Source: Flavobacterium sp. (GTDB lineage: Bacteria; Bacteroidota; Bacteroidia; Flavobacteriales; Flavobacteriaceae). Taken from it: a stretch of 64,000 nucleotides of DNA. The stretch is taken from assembly GCF_024710485.1 (NCBI RefSeq), contig NZ_JANJUQ010000030.1:1-64000 (forward strand). Reading direction: 5' to 3'. Below, in pieces: positions 53,049-61,304 of the stretch; the first letter of the stretch is position 1; each line of letters begins with the position of its first letter. A program made the position numbers and the translations under genes. The notes under the pieces are model-generated. The model saw only the letters and a program-made list of their open reading frames with translations, did not search any database and was not told where the DNA came from.

Positions 53049-54128
53049 TTACTTCAAAATAACATCCACTTCGGCATTCATACCCGAACGTAACAATTGC
53101 AGTTTTGCCGCATCGTTATTAGCGGTAAAGTTGATTCTAACCGGAAGTCGTTGTACGGTTTTTACAAAGTTTCCGCTGGCATTGTCAGGAGGTAAAAGGG
53201 AGAATTTAGAACCGGTAGCCGGAGAGAAGGAAGTGATTTCACCTTCAAACTCGGTGCCCGGAAACGCATCGATTTTCAATTTTACTTGCTGACCCACACG
53301 CATTTTGTCTAGTTGGGTTTCTTTAAAATTGGCCACTACCCAAGTTTCTTGGTTGTTAATGATGTAAAACAACGATTGTCCGGGTTGGACTAATTGTCCG
53401 GGTTGCATGTCTACGGTTGAAACTTGACCGTCAATAGAAGCTTTTACAACAGTATACGATAAGTTCAAATGGGCTGCATCCAACAAGGCTTTGGCTTTTT
53501 TAACGTTGGCTTCGGCAACTAAAACCTGTTTGTTACTCACATTGGTTTTGGCCGAGGCTACGGATTTTTGATAAGCCGAAGCTTTTTGTTGCTCTTGTAA
53601 AATACGCAGTTGGCTTTCTGCTTCTTGTTTGGCCGCTTCCGCTTGTTCAAATTGCTGTTTGGTAATTGAACGGTTTTTGTACAAGTTGTTGTAGCGCTCG
53701 AAATCGGCTGTAGCTCTGCGCAATCTTATTTTAGCGGTTTCTATGGTTCCGGTAGCCGATTTTACATTGGCATCTGAAACGGCAACATTGGCTTCTGAGG
53801 TAGCAATATCAGCTTTAGCGGCTTCGTAGCTGTTTTCGGCGGCAACCAAAGCAGCTTTGGCTTCGGCTACTTTAACCAAAAAATCGCTGTTGTCAATGAT
53901 GAACAGCGTGTCACCTTTTTTAACCATGGCATTGTCTCTCACCAAAACCTGACTAATGTAACCGCCAACTCTGGGGATAATAGGGTTCATTTTTTTAGAC
54001 ACTTGAGCGTCGTCAGTGGTTTCATGCGATAATGAGTGGATGTATTTGTACCCTCCGTAAGCAATTCCGAGTATCAGGAATGCAATGAAAATGAGTGTGA
54101 ATTTTCTATTGGTTTTTGTAGCTGTCAT
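53049..54128 (-). CDS. emrA: HlyD/EmrA-type efflux adaptor
   Basis: 359 residues. One N-terminal membrane segment (about 11-30), then periplasmic biotinyl-lipoyl-like domains: IIPRVGGYISQVLVRDNAMVKKGDTLFII, a long coiled-coil hairpin (LVAAENSYEAAKADIATSEAN to VLVAEANVKKAKALLDAAHLNL), VKASIDGQVSTVDMQPGQLVQPGQ and IDAFPGTEFEGEITSFSPATG. Membrane-fusion partner of EmrB and TolC. Separated from emrB by 104 bp made of simple repeats and from the tolC-like gene by 10 bp. Confidence 0.92.
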   Translation of the reverse strand: MTATKTNRKFTLIFIAFLILGIAYGGYKYIHSLSHETTDDAQVSKKMNPIIPRVGGYISQVLVRDNAMVKKGDTLFIIDNSDFLVKVAEAKAALVAAENSYEAAKADIATSEANVAVSDANVKSATGTIETAKIRLRRATADFERYNNLYKNRSITKQQFEQAEAAKQEAESQLRILQEQQKASAYQKSVASAKTNVSNKQVLVAEANVKKAKALLDAAHLNLSYTVVKASIDGQVSTVDMQPGQLVQPGQSLFYIINNQETWVVANFKETQLDKMRVGQQVKLKIDAFPGTEFEGEITSFSPATGSKFSLLPPDNASGNFVKTVQRLPVRINFTANNDAAKLQLLRSGMNAEVDVILK

Positions 54129-54138
54129 ATGGCTGTAT

Positions 54139-55461
54139 TTAGTTTTGAGTGAGTTGTAAAGAATTCAGTAATTGTCCCGAAGCAAATTGCAGTTCGTAGT
54201 ATTTCTGAGCCACATCGGCTTTCGAGAGCGCTTGGTTAATTTGCGCCTGAAGTTGTTCAAAATCGGCTTCCAGTAAATCATTGGTGGTCGACAAACTGTT
54301 GTCGTATTTGTCCTTTACAATGCGATAATTTTCCGAAGCTTGGGCTACGGCTTCATCGTAAACGGCACTTTGTTTGAGTGATAAGTTGTAGTTTTCATTG
54401 GCCTGAAATACGTCTTCTTTTACTTGTTCGTTCAGTTGCTCTAACGCTAAAGAAGTCTCTTTGGCTTTGCTTTGGGCAAATTGCACTTGCTTGCCGTTTT
54501 TAAAAATACTCGACAAATCATACGAAAAGCCCAACCCGAAGTTCATGGCATTTGTTACGGTTAACACATTGTTCAAGTCTAGCGCAATGTAACCACCGCT
54601 TAGGGCTAGGGAAGGATAGTAGTTGCTTTTGGCGACTTTAATCTCGCTTTCCGCTGCTGCTTTTTTCAGCGATAAGGCTTTGAGGTCGTTTCGTTCACCT
54701 TCCGATTTTTGGTACGGATGAGCCGCCATGTCTTTTTTGATGGCTTCAATATCGATATCAACCACCGTACTTTCCGGCAGTTTTAATAAAGTGATGAGTT
54801 GGTAATTGGCCACCGCAGCGTTCTTTTTGGCATTGTCTAAGGCCAGTTTTATGTTGGATACCTGCAATTGGGCTTTAAGCAAATCGTTTCGGGCAATTAA
54901 ACCGTTTTCTTCCATCGCAGTAAAGTCTTTTACCCTTTGTTCCGCAGTTTTCAAATTATCGGCTATCAGCAGTGTCATTTGTTGGGCTTTGTAAAGCGAA
55001 GCGAACAATTCTACTACTTCCAATCCTAAGGCTTCATTAGAGTGCTTTTTGGCGAAGGTTTCGGCTTGGTATAAGCTTTCCGATGTTTTGATGCTGTTCT
55101 TAAGCTTAAAACCGCTAAAAATCGGCATTGTCACATTGGCTTGACCTAACAGTAATTGATCTACTTTAAGTGGCGCAGCAGGTTCTGAATTGGTATTCGA
55201 TTGTAAATTGGATTCTACATTGGCACTCGACAGGCGCATGTATTGCCCTGAGATTTTGGTACCGGGATACTGATTGTTTTTGGTATTGGCCAACGCCAAT
55301 TCGGCGCTTTTTACTTTTGTAGTAGCCAGTTCTGCAGAAGTACTGTTTTGCACGGCCATTTCGATGGCTTCTTTCAAAGTCAACTTTCTTTTCTCTTGGG
55401 CATATCCTGTGCCTAAACTCAGAAGAGCCAAGAGAAATAGAAGAGAAGCTTGTGTTTTCAT
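54139..55461 (-). CDS. TolC family outer-membrane efflux protein
   Basis: 440 residues from the ATG at 55461 (MKTQASLLFLLALLSLGTGYAQ, a clean signal peptide); ATG codons 9 and 33 bp further upstream are less likely. Two halves of alpha-helical hairpins: KLTLKEAIEMAVQNS and SYDLSSIFKNGKQVQFAQSKAKETSLALEQLNEQV are family patterns, with YDNSLSTTNDLLEADFEQLQAQINQALS near the end. Outer-membrane channel for the EmrAB pump. Confidence 0.9.
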   Translation of the reverse strand: MKTQASLLFLLALLSLGTGYAQEKRKLTLKEAIEMAVQNSTSAELATTKVKSAELALANTKNNQYPGTKISGQYMRLSSANVESNLQSNTNSEPAAPLKVDQLLLGQANVTMPIFSGFKLKNSIKTSESLYQAETFAKKHSNEALGLEVVELFASLYKAQQMTLLIADNLKTAEQRVKDFTAMEENGLIARNDLLKAQLQVSNIKLALDNAKKNAAVANYQLITLLKLPESTVVDIDIEAIKKDMAAHPYQKSEGERNDLKALSLKKAAAESEIKVAKSNYYPSLALSGGYIALDLNNVLTVTNAMNFGLGFSYDLSSIFKNGKQVQFAQSKAKETSLALEQLNEQVKEDVFQANENYNLSLKQSAVYDEAVAQASENYRIVKDKYDNSLSTTNDLLEADFEQLQAQINQALSKADVAQKYYELQFASGQLLNSLQLTQN

Positions 55462-55502
55462 GTGTTGCATTTTGTTATTGTTTGTGTTGAACATGGCTTG
55501 GT

Positions 55503-56144
55503 TTATCGGTGATCCGAATCAAAAACCAGCAATGCCTTTATGGTTTTCTGAATGTGGGCGGTGAGTTCGGTATGCACATAGTGTTCAAAGTCGGCTTCCG
55601 TATTCAAATTCAGGATTTCTTTGTAATACACTTTGTTCATGTGCATGTGAATGTAACTGCCCAGGATAATGGTAGGCAATAAAGTCACATTGATATTGGG
55701 TTGAAAAACGCCTTGGTCTTGGCCTTCTTTGATGATGTTTTCCAGAAATCGGAGGTTGTTTTTTTTGACTTCGGTAAAGGCTTGTAGGTTAATCTCTCTT
55801 TTATTGTTTGATAACTCGAAGTGCAGAATTTGGTAAATACTGCGATTTTGGTGTACGCGTTGGATGTAGTAGGCGATGAGCTTGTCGATTTTATCCAAAG
55901 GCGAAATGTTTTTCTGGTACAAATTCTCCAAGTGCATGCTCATCGCTTTGATGCGATAAATGACTAAAGCTTCCAGCAACTTTTCTTTGGAACCGAAATA
56001 ATACGAAATCATCGCAATATTGATATTCGCCTTTTTGGCAATATCCCTAACCGAAGTACCATCAAATCCTTCTTCGGCAAAGAGCTTTTCTGCAACCTGA
56101 AGTATTTCGATTTGCTTTTCGTTAAAATCTGTCATATGTGTCAT
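55503..56144 (-). CDS. TetR/AcrR family transcriptional regulator
   Basis: 213 residues (M4 at 56135 is an alternative start). HTH at the N-terminus: IEILQVAEKLFAEEGFDGTSVRDIAKKANINIAMISYYFGSKEKLLEAL, the canonical TetR signature; the C-terminal ligand-binding domain is divergent. It sits first in the operon with tolC-emrA-emrB and has two operator-like palindromes just upstream, so it most likely represses its own efflux operon. Confidence 0.93.
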   Translation of the reverse strand: MTHMTDFNEKQIEILQVAEKLFAEEGFDGTSVRDIAKKANINIAMISYYFGSKEKLLEALVIYRIKAMSMHLENLYQKNISPLDKIDKLIAYYIQRVHQNRSIYQILHFELSNNKREINLQAFTEVKKNNLRFLENIIKEGQDQGVFQPNINVTLLPTIILGSYIHMHMNKVYYKEILNLNTEADFEHYVHTELTAHIQKTIKALLVFDSDHR

Positions 56145-56160
56145 GAATAAATTTCGAGTG

Positions 56161-56198
56161 CAAAATTAAACAACTGTTTAAATTAAACGTTTGTTTAA
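56161..56198 (-). promoter_or_regulatory. TetR operators overlapping the efflux promoter
   Basis: Two copies of TTAAAC-n4-GTTTAA stand 17 bp apart: 56166-56181 (spacer AACT) and 56183-56198 (spacer GTTT). On the minus strand TAATTTTG (56168-56161), a full -7 match, overlaps the first copy, so binding would block transcription. Confidence 0.7.
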
Positions 56199-56295
56199 AT
56201 CAATTTTAACATATTTTTGAAGATAAAAACACTTATAGATAAATCTTATAGTAAGTAATTATAAAATTGTTTTTCAGTTGTATAAATAAAATTAT

Positions 56296-57057
56296 CTAAA
56301 GTATATTATCGATAAAATTTTTTACATCGGATATTTTGTTTTTACTGATGAATTGGATAAAACTACTCCCGATTATAGCTCCTTTTTGGTGTTTTATGGC
56401 TTGTTGAAAAGTGATTTTGTTGCTGATGCCGAAGCCAATTAATTGCGAATTTTTCAAATTCATTCGAGCAATTCTTTCAAAATATTGCAGCTGATTTTCT
56501 TCAAATTGGTCTTTGCTTCCGGTTACGCCAGCGCTGCTTACCATGTAAATAAAAGCATTAGAATTATCATCAATTAGTCGGATTCTTTCTTCTGAGGTTT
56601 GCGGCGTGATTAGGAATGTCATTTGAATGTCATAAGATTCGAAAAGTTTCTTATAATCAGAAAGATAGACTTCCAGTGGTAAATCCGGGATAATCAAGCC
56701 GTCAATGCCGGTTTGCCGGCAAGCCTTCAGGAAGTTTTCTATCCCAAATTGCAGCATTGGGTTAAAATACCCCATAATGATTAAGGGAATATCCACTGTG
56801 TTTCTGATGTCTTTCAATTGCTCAAAAAGTAAAGTCGTAGTCATGCCCTTTTGCAAGGCTTGCATAGAGCTTGATTGTATCGTTGGGCCGTCGGCCAAAG
56901 GATCGCTGAAAGGCAGTCCGATTTCGATAATATCTACCTTGTTTCGGGCTAATTCTTCTATTAAACTTTTAGTATCGTTTACGTTAGGAAAACCTGCTGT
57001 AAAATAAACAGATAGAATTTTATTTTTAGCGGCTAATTGTTGTTGTATTCGGTTCAT
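56296..57057 (-). CDS. trpA: Tryptophan synthase alpha chain
   Basis: Cleaves indole-3-glycerol phosphate to indole. 253 residues. IIEIGLPFSDPLADGPTIQ carries the catalytic Glu and Asp; GYFNPMLQFG and VTGSKD motifs follow. Three bases after trpB; last gene of the operon. Confidence 0.96.
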   Translation of the reverse strand: MNRIQQQLAAKNKILSVYFTAGFPNVNDTKSLIEELARNKVDIIEIGLPFSDPLADGPTIQSSSMQALQKGMTTTLLFEQLKDIRNTVDIPLIIMGYFNPMLQFGIENFLKACRQTGIDGLIIPDLPLEVYLSDYKKLFESYDIQMTFLITPQTSEERIRLIDDNSNAFIYMVSSAGVTGSKDQFEENQLQYFERIARMNLKNSQLIGFGISNKITFQQAIKHQKGAIIGSSFIQFISKNKISDVKNFIDNIL

Positions 57058-57060
57058 TTT

Positions 57061-58248
57061 TTATAAGTTAAAATAGTTAATGTAAGTGTTCAAATCTTTG
57101 TCGCCGCGCCCGGATAAATTGATGACAACGATGTCTTCCGGTCGGAATTTTTTTTGCTCTAAAACGGCAAAAGCATGAGCGGTTTCTATGGCAGGAATGA
57201 TGCCTTCTGTTTGTGCTAATGCTATTCCGGCTTGCATCGCTTCTTCATCGGTTATGGCGATAAATTCAGCTCTTTTGGTCTGGTACAAATGCGCGTGTAG
57301 CGGACCAATTCCGGGATAATCCAATCCGGCTGAAATAGAGTACGGTTCTGTGATTTGTCCGTCATTCGTTTGCATTAATAACGTTTTGCTACCGTGGATA
57401 ACACCTGTTTTGCCCAATACTGAGGTAGCGGCACTTTCTCCGCTGTGAATGCCTTTTCCCGCGGCTTCTACGGCAATTAATTTCACTTTTTCTTCCTCTA
57501 AAAAATGATAAAAAGCACCGGCTGCATTGCTTCCGCCGCCCACACAAGCGATGACGTAATCCGGGTTGTCACGGTTTTCTTTTTCTAACAGTTGCTGTTT
57601 GATTTCTGTTGAGATAACGCTCTGAAAGCGAGCTACCATGTCGGGATAAGGATGCGGACCAACCACAGATCCAATGATGTAAAAAGTATCTTCAGGATTG
57701 CTGATCCAATCACGAATAGCTTCGTTAGTGGCGTCTTTCAAGGTTTTTGAGCCTGAAACTGCTGCTCGAACTTCGGCACCGAGCATTTTCATGCGAGTCA
57801 CATTTGGAGCTTGGCGTTGGATGTCAACTTCGCCCATATATACTATGCAGTGCAAACCCATTAAAGCACAAACTGTTGCAGTGGCAACACCGTGTTGTCC
57901 GGCTCCGGTTTCAGCGATGATTCGGGTTTTGCCTAATCTTTTGGCTAGTAAGATTTGGCCGATGGTGTTGTTGATTTTGTGCGCGCCGGTATGACATAAG
58001 TCTTCGCGTTTGAGGTAGATTTTAGTGTCAAATTGCTTTGATAAGCGTTCGGCATAATAAAGCGGTGTTGGGCGACCGACATAATCCCGTAAAAGCGCTT
58101 TAAATTCGTCTTGAAACGAAGGTTCGTTGGTGATGGTTAAATACTGTCGGCGCAAGGCTTCAACATTAGGGTAAAGCATTTCGGGGATAAAAGCGCCGCC
58201 GAACTCGCCGTAGAAGCCTTTTTCGTTAACGTTGTACGTGGTTTTCAT
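57061..58248 (-). CDS. trpB: Tryptophan synthase beta chain
   Basis: Condenses indole and serine with PLP. 395 residues. GEFGGAFIPEMLYP, LKREDLCHTGAHKINNTIGQ (PLP lysine), AETGAGQHGVATAT, ACVGGGSNAAG and the SGRGDKDL end are all present. The ATG overlaps the trpF stop by 4 bp. Confidence 0.98.
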   Translation of the reverse strand: MKTTYNVNEKGFYGEFGGAFIPEMLYPNVEALRRQYLTITNEPSFQDEFKALLRDYVGRPTPLYYAERLSKQFDTKIYLKREDLCHTGAHKINNTIGQILLAKRLGKTRIIAETGAGQHGVATATVCALMGLHCIVYMGEVDIQRQAPNVTRMKMLGAEVRAAVSGSKTLKDATNEAIRDWISNPEDTFYIIGSVVGPHPYPDMVARFQSVISTEIKQQLLEKENRDNPDYVIACVGGGSNAAGAFYHFLEEEKVKLIAVEAAGKGIHSGESAATSVLGKTGVIHGSKTLLMQTNDGQITEPYSISAGLDYPGIGPLHAHLYQTKRAEFIAITDEEAMQAGIALAQTEGIIPAIETAHAFAVLEQKKFRPEDIVVINLSGRGDKDLNTYINYFNL

Positions 58249-58871
58249 AGCTGTTCTTTGATTTTTTTGAGGAATGTTTTTAGGGTTTCCGGATTTTTTT
58301 GCCCGGGTTGCGTTTCAAACCGACTGTTTAGGTCGATGGCGTAACAATAATGAGCGGCAGCTGTAGAAAGGAAGTCTTTCAAATCTGAAATGCTTTCGGG
58401 TCCGATTCCGCCGCTTAGAAAGTATGGTTTGGGCAAATGATATTGCTCTAAAAGTTTCCAATCGAATACCGTTCCGTTGCCGCCATATTGTTGGTCTTTG
58501 GTGTCAAATAAAAAGTAGTCGCAATAGTTTTTATATTTTTCTAAAATATTAAAATTAAATTGTTTATCTATGTTAAACGATTTTATTACTTTAAGTTTTA
58601 GTTGTTGAAGGGAACGGCAAAAATCCGGACTTTCTTCACCGTGCAATTGGATGAATTCCAATTGGTATTGTCTTGCTTTTGCTTCGATTTTGGGTTGTGT
58701 AGCGTTTACAAAAACACCTACTTTAGCAATAGGTTTTTCCAAGGCCGGAATTTCATTCAGCATGAATCGAGGCGATTTATCATAAAAGATAAAGCCCAAA
58801 TAATCGGGTTGTAAAGCCGCAATTTCCTGAATGTTTTCCGGGTATTTCATACCGCATATTTTGATTTTCAT
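58245..58871 (-). CDS. trpF: Phosphoribosylanthranilate isomerase
   Basis: 208 residues, TIM barrel. KICGMKYPENI at the start (catalytic Cys), GFIFYDKSPRF, VGVFVN, QLHGEE and DLNSRFETQPGQK at the end with the catalytic Asp block. Overlaps trpC by 4 bp and trpB by 4 bp. Confidence 0.96.
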   Translation of the reverse strand: MKIKICGMKYPENIQEIAALQPDYLGFIFYDKSPRFMLNEIPALEKPIAKVGVFVNATQPKIEAKARQYQLEFIQLHGEESPDFCRSLQQLKLKVIKSFNIDKQFNFNILEKYKNYCDYFLFDTKDQQYGGNGTVFDWKLLEQYHLPKPYFLSGGIGPESISDLKDFLSTAAAHYCYAIDLNSRFETQPGQKNPETLKTFLKKIKEQL

Positions 58872-59656
58872 ATTGCTTTTAATTGTTTGATTATGGTTGC
58901 CAGTTCGGCTCCCGGATTGTTGGTTTTCATAAAAGCTTCTCCTATCAAAAAGCCATTAAATCCCGCGCTTTTGAGTAGTTTTATGGCTTCTGTAGAGTGT
59001 AAACCGCTTTCGGAAATCTTTACAAAATCATTCGGAATTTTATCAACTAAGGCTAAACTGGTATCCAAACGCACTTCAAAAGTTTTAAGATTTCTGTTGT
59101 TCACGCCAATCATATCTAATCCGGGTATCAGGCTTTTGTCTAATTCCGCTTGGTTGTGTACTTCCAGCAAAACATCCAGGGCGATGGAATGTGCGAATGC
59201 AGTAAGTGTTTTAAGTTCTTCTCGACTTAATACCGAAGCAATCAGCAAAATGGCATCGGCACCATAGGCTTTTGCTTCTAAGATTTGGTATTCGTCAATA
59301 ATGAATTCTTTGCGCAATACAGGTGTTTTGACACTGGCTTTTGCCAACACCAAATCGTCTAAAGAACCGCCAAAAAACTTCGTATCTGTTAATACCGAAA
59401 TCCCACTCGCTCCGGCATTTTCATAACCTTTTACTATATCTTCCAAGGATAAATGATGGTTGATAGTGGCTTTAGAAGGTGAACAGCGTTTATGCTCGGA
59501 AATAATGCCGAAAGGCGAATGCAGTACCGACTTGCTTAAAGAAATAGTTCGGCTGTTGAACAACTCACTGTTTTCTAACTGATTTACAGAAACAACGCTT
59601 TTCTTCAAGGCTATTTCTCTTTTTTTGTGCGCTATGATTTGGTCTAAAATATTCAT
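58868..59656 (-). CDS. trpC: Indole-3-glycerol phosphate synthase
   Basis: 262 residues, TIM barrel. ISEHKRCSPSKATI (variant of the usual EIKRASPSKG), SVLTDTKFFGG, LRKEFIIDEYQI, GVNNRNLKTFEV and SESGLHS motifs. Overlaps trpD by 4 bp and trpF by 4 bp. Stand-alone, not fused to TrpF. Confidence 0.97.
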   Translation of the reverse strand: MNILDQIIAHKKREIALKKSVVSVNQLENSELFNSRTISLSKSVLHSPFGIISEHKRCSPSKATINHHLSLEDIVKGYENAGASGISVLTDTKFFGGSLDDLVLAKASVKTPVLRKEFIIDEYQILEAKAYGADAILLIASVLSREELKTLTAFAHSIALDVLLEVHNQAELDKSLIPGLDMIGVNNRNLKTFEVRLDTSLALVDKIPNDFVKISESGLHSTEAIKLLKSAGFNGFLIGEAFMKTNNPGAELATIIKQLKAI

Positions 59657-60651
59657 GCTAATTGACTGATTTTTTGAAGTTTTTGTAATTTTTCTAATGC
59701 TTTACCCGATTGCAAACTGGCTTCCGCTTTAGCAAAAGCTTCAGGAATACTGCAGTTTTCCACGGTAGCTATGGCTAAAGCGGCATTGGCGCAAACCGCA
59801 TTTTGTTGGGCTTTAGTACCATGGCCGGAAATGATGTTCATGAAGATTTGAGCCGATTCAGTCACAGTAGTGCCGCCTTTGAGGTCTTCAAATGTCGCCG
59901 GATTAAGATTGAAATCGGAGGCACTGATTATTTTTTCGGTTGCTTTAGTAATGACTTTGGTATCCGCGGTTAGGGAAATCTCGTCAAAACCGTCTAAAGC
60001 GTGAAGAATAGTGTAGTTTATATTGGTGTTTTGGTAGAGATAGGCATACATTCGAGCCAATTCTAAACTGAAAACGCCCACCAATTGATGTTTTGGAAAC
60101 GACGGATTGACCATTGGTCCCAACATATTAAAAAAGGTTTTAACGCCTAATTCCTTCCGAATCGGACCCACGTTTTTCATAGCCGGATGGAATAAAGGCG
60201 CGTGTAAAATGGCGATATTGGCTTCTTCCAAACATTTGGTTAAAAAAGCTTTGTCATTGCTGAATTTTACGCCCAAAGTTTCCATTACATTACTGGAGCC
60301 GGAAATGGAAGAAACGCCGTAGTTGCCGTGTTTGGCAACCTGAATTCCCGCGCCGGCTGTAACAAAAGAGGCTAGTGTAGAAATGTTGAATGTATCTTTG
60401 CCGTCGCCACCGGTGCCGCATAAATCGATGGTGTTGTAAGTCGAAAAATCGACGGGAATGCAAAGTTCCAAAAGCGCTTCTCGAAAGCCTGAAAGTTCTT
60501 CTATAGTGATGTTTCGCATCATGTAAACCGTTAAAAAGGATGCGATTTGACTCGGATTGTACTGTCCGTTGGAAATATTAACTAAAACGGTTTTAGCTTC
60601 CTCTTTACTGAGGGTTTCGTGATTGATTAATCGATTGAGTATGGATTTCAT
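59653..60651 (-). CDS. trpD: Anthranilate phosphoribosyltransferase
   Basis: 332 residues. Glycine-rich PRPP site LCGTGGDGKDTFNIST, KHGNYGVSSISGSSNVMETLGV, HPAMKNVGPIRKELGVKTFFNMLGPMVNP, and the DGFDEIS motif. Separated from trpG by a 77-bp gap that folds as nested inverted repeats. Confidence 0.97.
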   Translation of the reverse strand: MKSILNRLINHETLSKEEAKTVLVNISNGQYNPSQIASFLTVYMMRNITIEELSGFREALLELCIPVDFSTYNTIDLCGTGGDGKDTFNISTLASFVTAGAGIQVAKHGNYGVSSISGSSNVMETLGVKFSNDKAFLTKCLEEANIAILHAPLFHPAMKNVGPIRKELGVKTFFNMLGPMVNPSFPKHQLVGVFSLELARMYAYLYQNTNINYTILHALDGFDEISLTADTKVITKATEKIISASDFNLNPATFEDLKGGTTVTESAQIFMNIISGHGTKAQQNAVCANAALAIATVENCSIPEAFAKAEASLQSGKALEKLQKLQKISQLA

Positions 60652-60656
60652 AGTAA

Positions 60657-60733
60657 CTTAGTTTAGGTGAACTGCCGAAAGCATCGACAGCATAAAAAGA
60701 TTACTGTCAACGTTGGGCAGACAGTAAACTAAG
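60657..60733 (-). repeat. Nested inverted repeat filling the trpG-trpD gap
   Basis: Outer arms CTTAGTTTA (60657-60665) / TAAACTAAG (60725-60733), middle CTGCC (60672-60676) / GGCAG (60716-60720), inner GACAG (60686-60690) / CTGTC (60704-60708). It includes the trpG stop codon and covers the whole gap. The other trp genes overlap or nearly touch, so this is the only structured spacer in the operon; it may be an RNA processing or translation-tuning hairpin. Confidence 0.6.
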
Positions 60734-61295
60734 CGTTAAGCCAGTTTTTTAAGATGGTTTTGCCGTGTGGCGTGAGTACGCTTTCGGGATGGAATTGGAC
60801 GCCTTTCACGTCGAGCGTTTTATGTCGGAGTGACATAATTTGGCCGTTTTCATCGGTGGAAGTGATTTCCAAAACTTCCGGAAAATCATTGGTATTAACT
60901 ACCCAAGAATGGTAGCGTCCTACTTCAAATTCTAGCGGTAAATCATTGAAAAGGGATTCATCGCTAGTAGTAGGTTTGACTGTAGAAGCCACGCCGTGAT
61001 ACACTTTCTCTAAATTGATTAGGTTGCCGCCGAAGACTTCGCCTATGGCTTGTTGGCCTAAACAAACGCCTAAAATGCTTTTGGTTGCGGCGTATTGAGC
61101 AATGATGGGTTTGAGTAAACCGGCTTCATCAGGTATGCCCGGACCGGGAGAAAGAAGGATTTTGTCGAAAGATTCCAGTTCTTCCAATTCGAGTTCGTCG
61201 TTGCGAAAGACAGTCACCGTAGCGTTCAAATCTTCCAGATAATGAACCAAATTGTAAGTGAAGCTGTCGTAGTTGTCGATAACGGCTATTTTCAT
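60729..61295 (-). CDS. trpG: Anthranilate synthase component II (glutamine amidotransferase)
   Basis: 188 residues, class I amidotransferase that feeds ammonia to TrpE. IDNYDSFTYNLVHYL, SPGPGIPDEAG, GVCLGQQAIGEVFGG (nucleophile Cys) and VQFHPESVLTPHGK (catalytic His-Glu). Nine bases downstream of trpE. Confidence 0.97.
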   Translation of the reverse strand: MKIAVIDNYDSFTYNLVHYLEDLNATVTVFRNDELELEELESFDKILLSPGPGIPDEAGLLKPIIAQYAATKSILGVCLGQQAIGEVFGGNLINLEKVYHGVASTVKPTTSDESLFNDLPLEFEVGRYHSWVVNTNDFPEVLEITSTDENGQIMSLRHKTLDVKGVQFHPESVLTPHGKTILKNWLNA

Positions 61296-61304
61296 GTTGT
61301 AAAG

